From positions 1 through 7,952 of the forward strand of contig JAIRNW010000045.1 of the NCBI GenBank assembly GCA_031257795.1: a DNA stretch of 7,952 nt, written 5' to 3'. The notes beneath the pieces were generated by a model, which worked only from the letters and a program-made list of their open reading frames with translations, was not told the DNA's origin and ran no database searches. The position numbers and the translations under genes were made by a program. Position 1 is the stretch's first letter; each line of letters begins with the position of its first letter. Positions 6,744 through 7,952 of the stretch are shown here, in pieces. The stretch is from Holosporales bacterium (GTDB lineage Bacteria; Pseudomonadota; Alphaproteobacteria; BNTO01).

Positions 6744-7668
6744 TTAAAAGGCCATCTTTTGCGCTTCTCCTGCAATTCTTCTGCTTGCTTAGCGATTTGT
6801 GCATCAAATGCTTTTTTACTTTTCTTGCGTTCTTCTCTTACCACCTTATGTTTCCATTCGCAAAATTCTTTATACTCTTCTGGGTTCTGCTCTTTCAGCT
6901 CGTCTTCCTTTCGCGTAGTTTTTTCGAGCTGCCGTGTCAATACCTCTTTCTCTTGTAAAAGTCCTATGTGTTGCCGCCCCAACTTTGTCTCCGTCTGATC
7001 ATTATTTGCAAGCCACCCGTCAACTCTCCCTATTTCTTCTATTATTTGTTGTATATTGGAGGCCAAAAAAGGCTGCTCGTATGGTTTTTTCGGTCTGATC
7101 CTAAACCAAAGACTTCGCTGCTTTTTTTGGAGTTTCTCGAGTTGTTCTACCAACAACCTCCTTCTTTGCAGGTTTCGTTCCCTTTCTAGATGCAGCTGTC
7201 TAATTTTTTCACGCGAACTTTTGATATTTTCGTCTGAGATTGTAAAATCTTCCAATAGCTGTATGTAGGCTTTCTTACAGTCTTCTAGATTATATTCTGG
7301 TTGTTCATGAACTGCTGCTTGTGGTTCATCTCCGACAGCGGGACTATCTTGCCACTCGGTATTTGGAAACGACGCAAATACATCTGGAAGCGGAGTTGGG
7401 ATTGATCTTGGATCACCAGAAAGTATAGCAAAAGTAGATGGTCTGGAAGATAGGTTTTGCTTTAGAGCTTCACGCAGCTTATTAAGAGACGGTTCTAAAG
7501 CTGGAGAGCGACTTAACACTCTAATACTTGGCACTCTAATAACAGATGGTCCGAAAGTTGGAGATGGGATAGGCTTGGAGCAATAGCCATCGCGCCATTG
7601 TGCCCAGAATGTGCCGTTTGTAAGCATGGCAAAAAGCCAATCAATAAAATCAATCTCATGATTTGCAT
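6740..7668 (-). pseudogene. Secreted coiled-coil protein gene with apparent frameshift
   Basis: Translation should start at the ATG at 7668, 6 bases after GGAG (7678-7675), giving a signal peptide MQIMRLILLIGFLPCLQTA followed by HSG. That frame stops at 7515-7513 after 51 codons. The body lies in a -1 frame, open from 7627 to 6740: a Pro/Ser-rich segment, then two long charged helices (body residues about 112-175 and 208-292, rich in Glu, Lys, Arg and Gln) typical of coiled coils. The only ATG of that frame near the front, at 7627, has no ribosome site. The signal peptide and HSG match those of the Sel1 gene in the first frame, so the shift must lie between about 7602 and 7513. The cause may be a genuine mutation, a sequencing error or recoding; no classic slippery site was found. 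No known family was recognised. Its stop codon overlaps that of the convergent porin gene. Confidence 0.7.
7512..7541 (-). repeat. Two tandem 15-bp units at the frame junction
   Basis: CTTAACACTCTAATA (7512-7526) and CTTGGCACTCTAATA (7527-7541) differ at two positions. In the body frame they encode the repeated IRVPS/IRVLS pattern. The stop codon of the signal-peptide frame lies inside the first unit. A 15-bp change keeps frame, so this duplication did not by itself cause the frameshift. Confidence 0.65.
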
Positions 7669-7674
7669 GATTTT

Positions 7675-7678
7675 CTCC
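7675..7678 (-). promoter_or_regulatory. Shine-Dalgarno that fixes the start of the coiled-coil gene
   Basis: AAGGAG on the minus strand, with GGAG at 7678-7675 and 6 bases of spacer to the ATG at 7668. The leader from TTTGC through AAAATCATG resembles the leader of the Sel1 gene before 4635. It is the best ribosome site in the window and argues that the signal-peptide frame is the real start. Confidence 0.75.
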
Positions 7679-7738
7679 TTTTTAGCAAAAAACTCGTATG
7701 GTGGTTTTGTACGCCATTTGTGAGAACAAAGCAACCAT

Positions 7739-7744
7739 ATTATA
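7739..7744 (-). promoter_or_regulatory. -10 box upstream of the coiled-coil gene
   Basis: A perfect TATAAT on the minus strand, which would give a leader of about 64 bases before the ATG at 7668. No good -35 was found at 16-18 bases, so this is weaker than the Sel1 gene promoter. Confidence 0.45.
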
Positions 7745-7753
7745 CATTTCGAA

Positions 7754-7823
7754 CCTGAAAATCAGGATTTTTCTCGACTCGGATGCCGCAATTCATCTGC
7801 GGGAAACGCCTGAGAGTCAGGCG
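7754..7823. repeat. Hairpin-rich stretch next to the right-hand palindromic element
   Basis: Three inverted repeats lie close together: CCTGA-AAA-TCAGG (7754-7766), CCGCA with TGCGG around 7785-7802, and CGCCTGA-GAG-TCAGGCG (7807-7823). The last has a 7-bp perfect stem. The first is followed by ATTTTT on the plus strand and might terminate transcription weakly. Such stacking of palindromes suggests another repeat family or an extension of the neighbouring element. Only one copy is in the window. Confidence 0.45.
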
Positions 7824-7952
7824 AGATGCGTATATTGGACCTCTTTCCAAACCCTTCAAAATCAGTTTTTGGGTACGTCGATCCGGTGCTCGAATGCTCA
7901 CGTACATCTAAGTACGCTCCGCTTCTGTGCTCCGTGTCTCCTTCCCAAAATT
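7762..7952 (-). CDS. Possible 3' end of a gene that carries the palindromic element
   Basis: Read on the minus strand in the same frame as the element within leuS, the sequence is open from the right edge to a TGA at 7764-7762, about 62 codons. The first part is the element peptide, ending GKRSN; the tail after it contains FPADELRHP. This could be the C-terminus of a gene lying off the window into which the element inserted, or just an open frame through repeats in an intergenic region. Nothing else identifies it. Confidence 0.2.
   Translation of the reverse strand, partial: FWEGDTEHRSGAYLDVREHSSTGSTYPKTDFEGFGKRSNIRISPDSQAFPADELRHPSREKS
7834..7952 (-). repeat. Second copy of the RPE1-like palindromic element (partial)
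   Basis: On the plus strand the arm ATTGGACCTCTTTCCAAACC begins at 7834 and continues to 7865; then bases 7866-7952 equal bases 1-87 exactly. The arm is the reverse complement of 88-118 apart from one substitution and one extra base. Together with the leuS copy it defines a unit of 32 + 87 + 31 = 150 bp with inverted ends that continue into the core (TTTTTGGG against CCCAAAATT). The far arm of this copy is beyond the window edge. Confidence 0.8.

Noticed and set aside
7625..7627. ATG at 7627 as true start of the coiled-coil gene
   Set aside because: It has no ribosome site and no signal peptide, and lies inside the signal-peptide codons of the frame that has both.
1..7952. Small circular plasmid
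   Set aside because: No replication or partition gene is present, and closing the circle truncates leuS; the identical ends are better explained by a dispersed repeat.

Overview
This 7,952-base window most likely comes from an intracellular or host-associated alphaproteobacterium of the Rickettsiales/Holosporales type. The evidence is a leucyl-tRNA synthetase gene (leuS) carrying, in frame, a short palindromic element whose translated peptide resembles the Rickettsia palindromic element RPE1 family. Secreted Sel1-repeat, coiled-coil and porin-like proteins fit the same lifestyle. The assignment rests on motif recall and not on a database search.

Layout, left to right. The minus strand carries leuS (start at 2284, running off the left edge, its last 118 bases being the palindromic element), then upstream of it a Lys/Ala-rich lipoprotein with a possible MlaC-like C-terminal domain (2405-3448), then a secreted Sel1-repeat protein (3604-4635). 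A divergent intergenic region (4636-4808) has a clear promoter for the Sel1 gene and a 12-bp perfect palindrome. On the plus strand is a 644-residue predicted outer-membrane porin with a long low-complexity N-terminal extension (4809-6743), containing a run of ten C and several runs of eight A. Convergent to it, with overlapping stop codons, is a secreted coiled-coil protein gene (6740-7668, minus). It appears frameshifted: a strong ribosome binding site and signal peptide are in one frame and the body is in another. The right end (7745-7952) holds small hairpins and a second copy of the palindromic element.

The first 87 bases equal the last 87 bases exactly. Both ends lie inside copies of the same element, so the window is probably a contig cut at a dispersed repeat. 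A real circle is less likely because closing it would end leuS about 35 codons past the junction, without most of its anticodon-binding and C-terminal domains. Joining the two partial copies gives a 150-bp unit (50 codons, no stop) with imperfect inverted ends of about 40 bp. A 19-bp fragment of one end also sits at 3541-3559.

Functionally, apart from leuS, everything here appears to be envelope or secreted: a lipoprotein, two exported proteins that share the same promoter/leader/signal-peptide style, and a porin. I saw no tRNA, rRNA, CRISPR array or transposase. The strongest observations are the in-frame element in leuS, its reconstructed 150-bp structure, the homopolymer tracts in the porin gene, and the frameshifted relative of the Sel1 gene.
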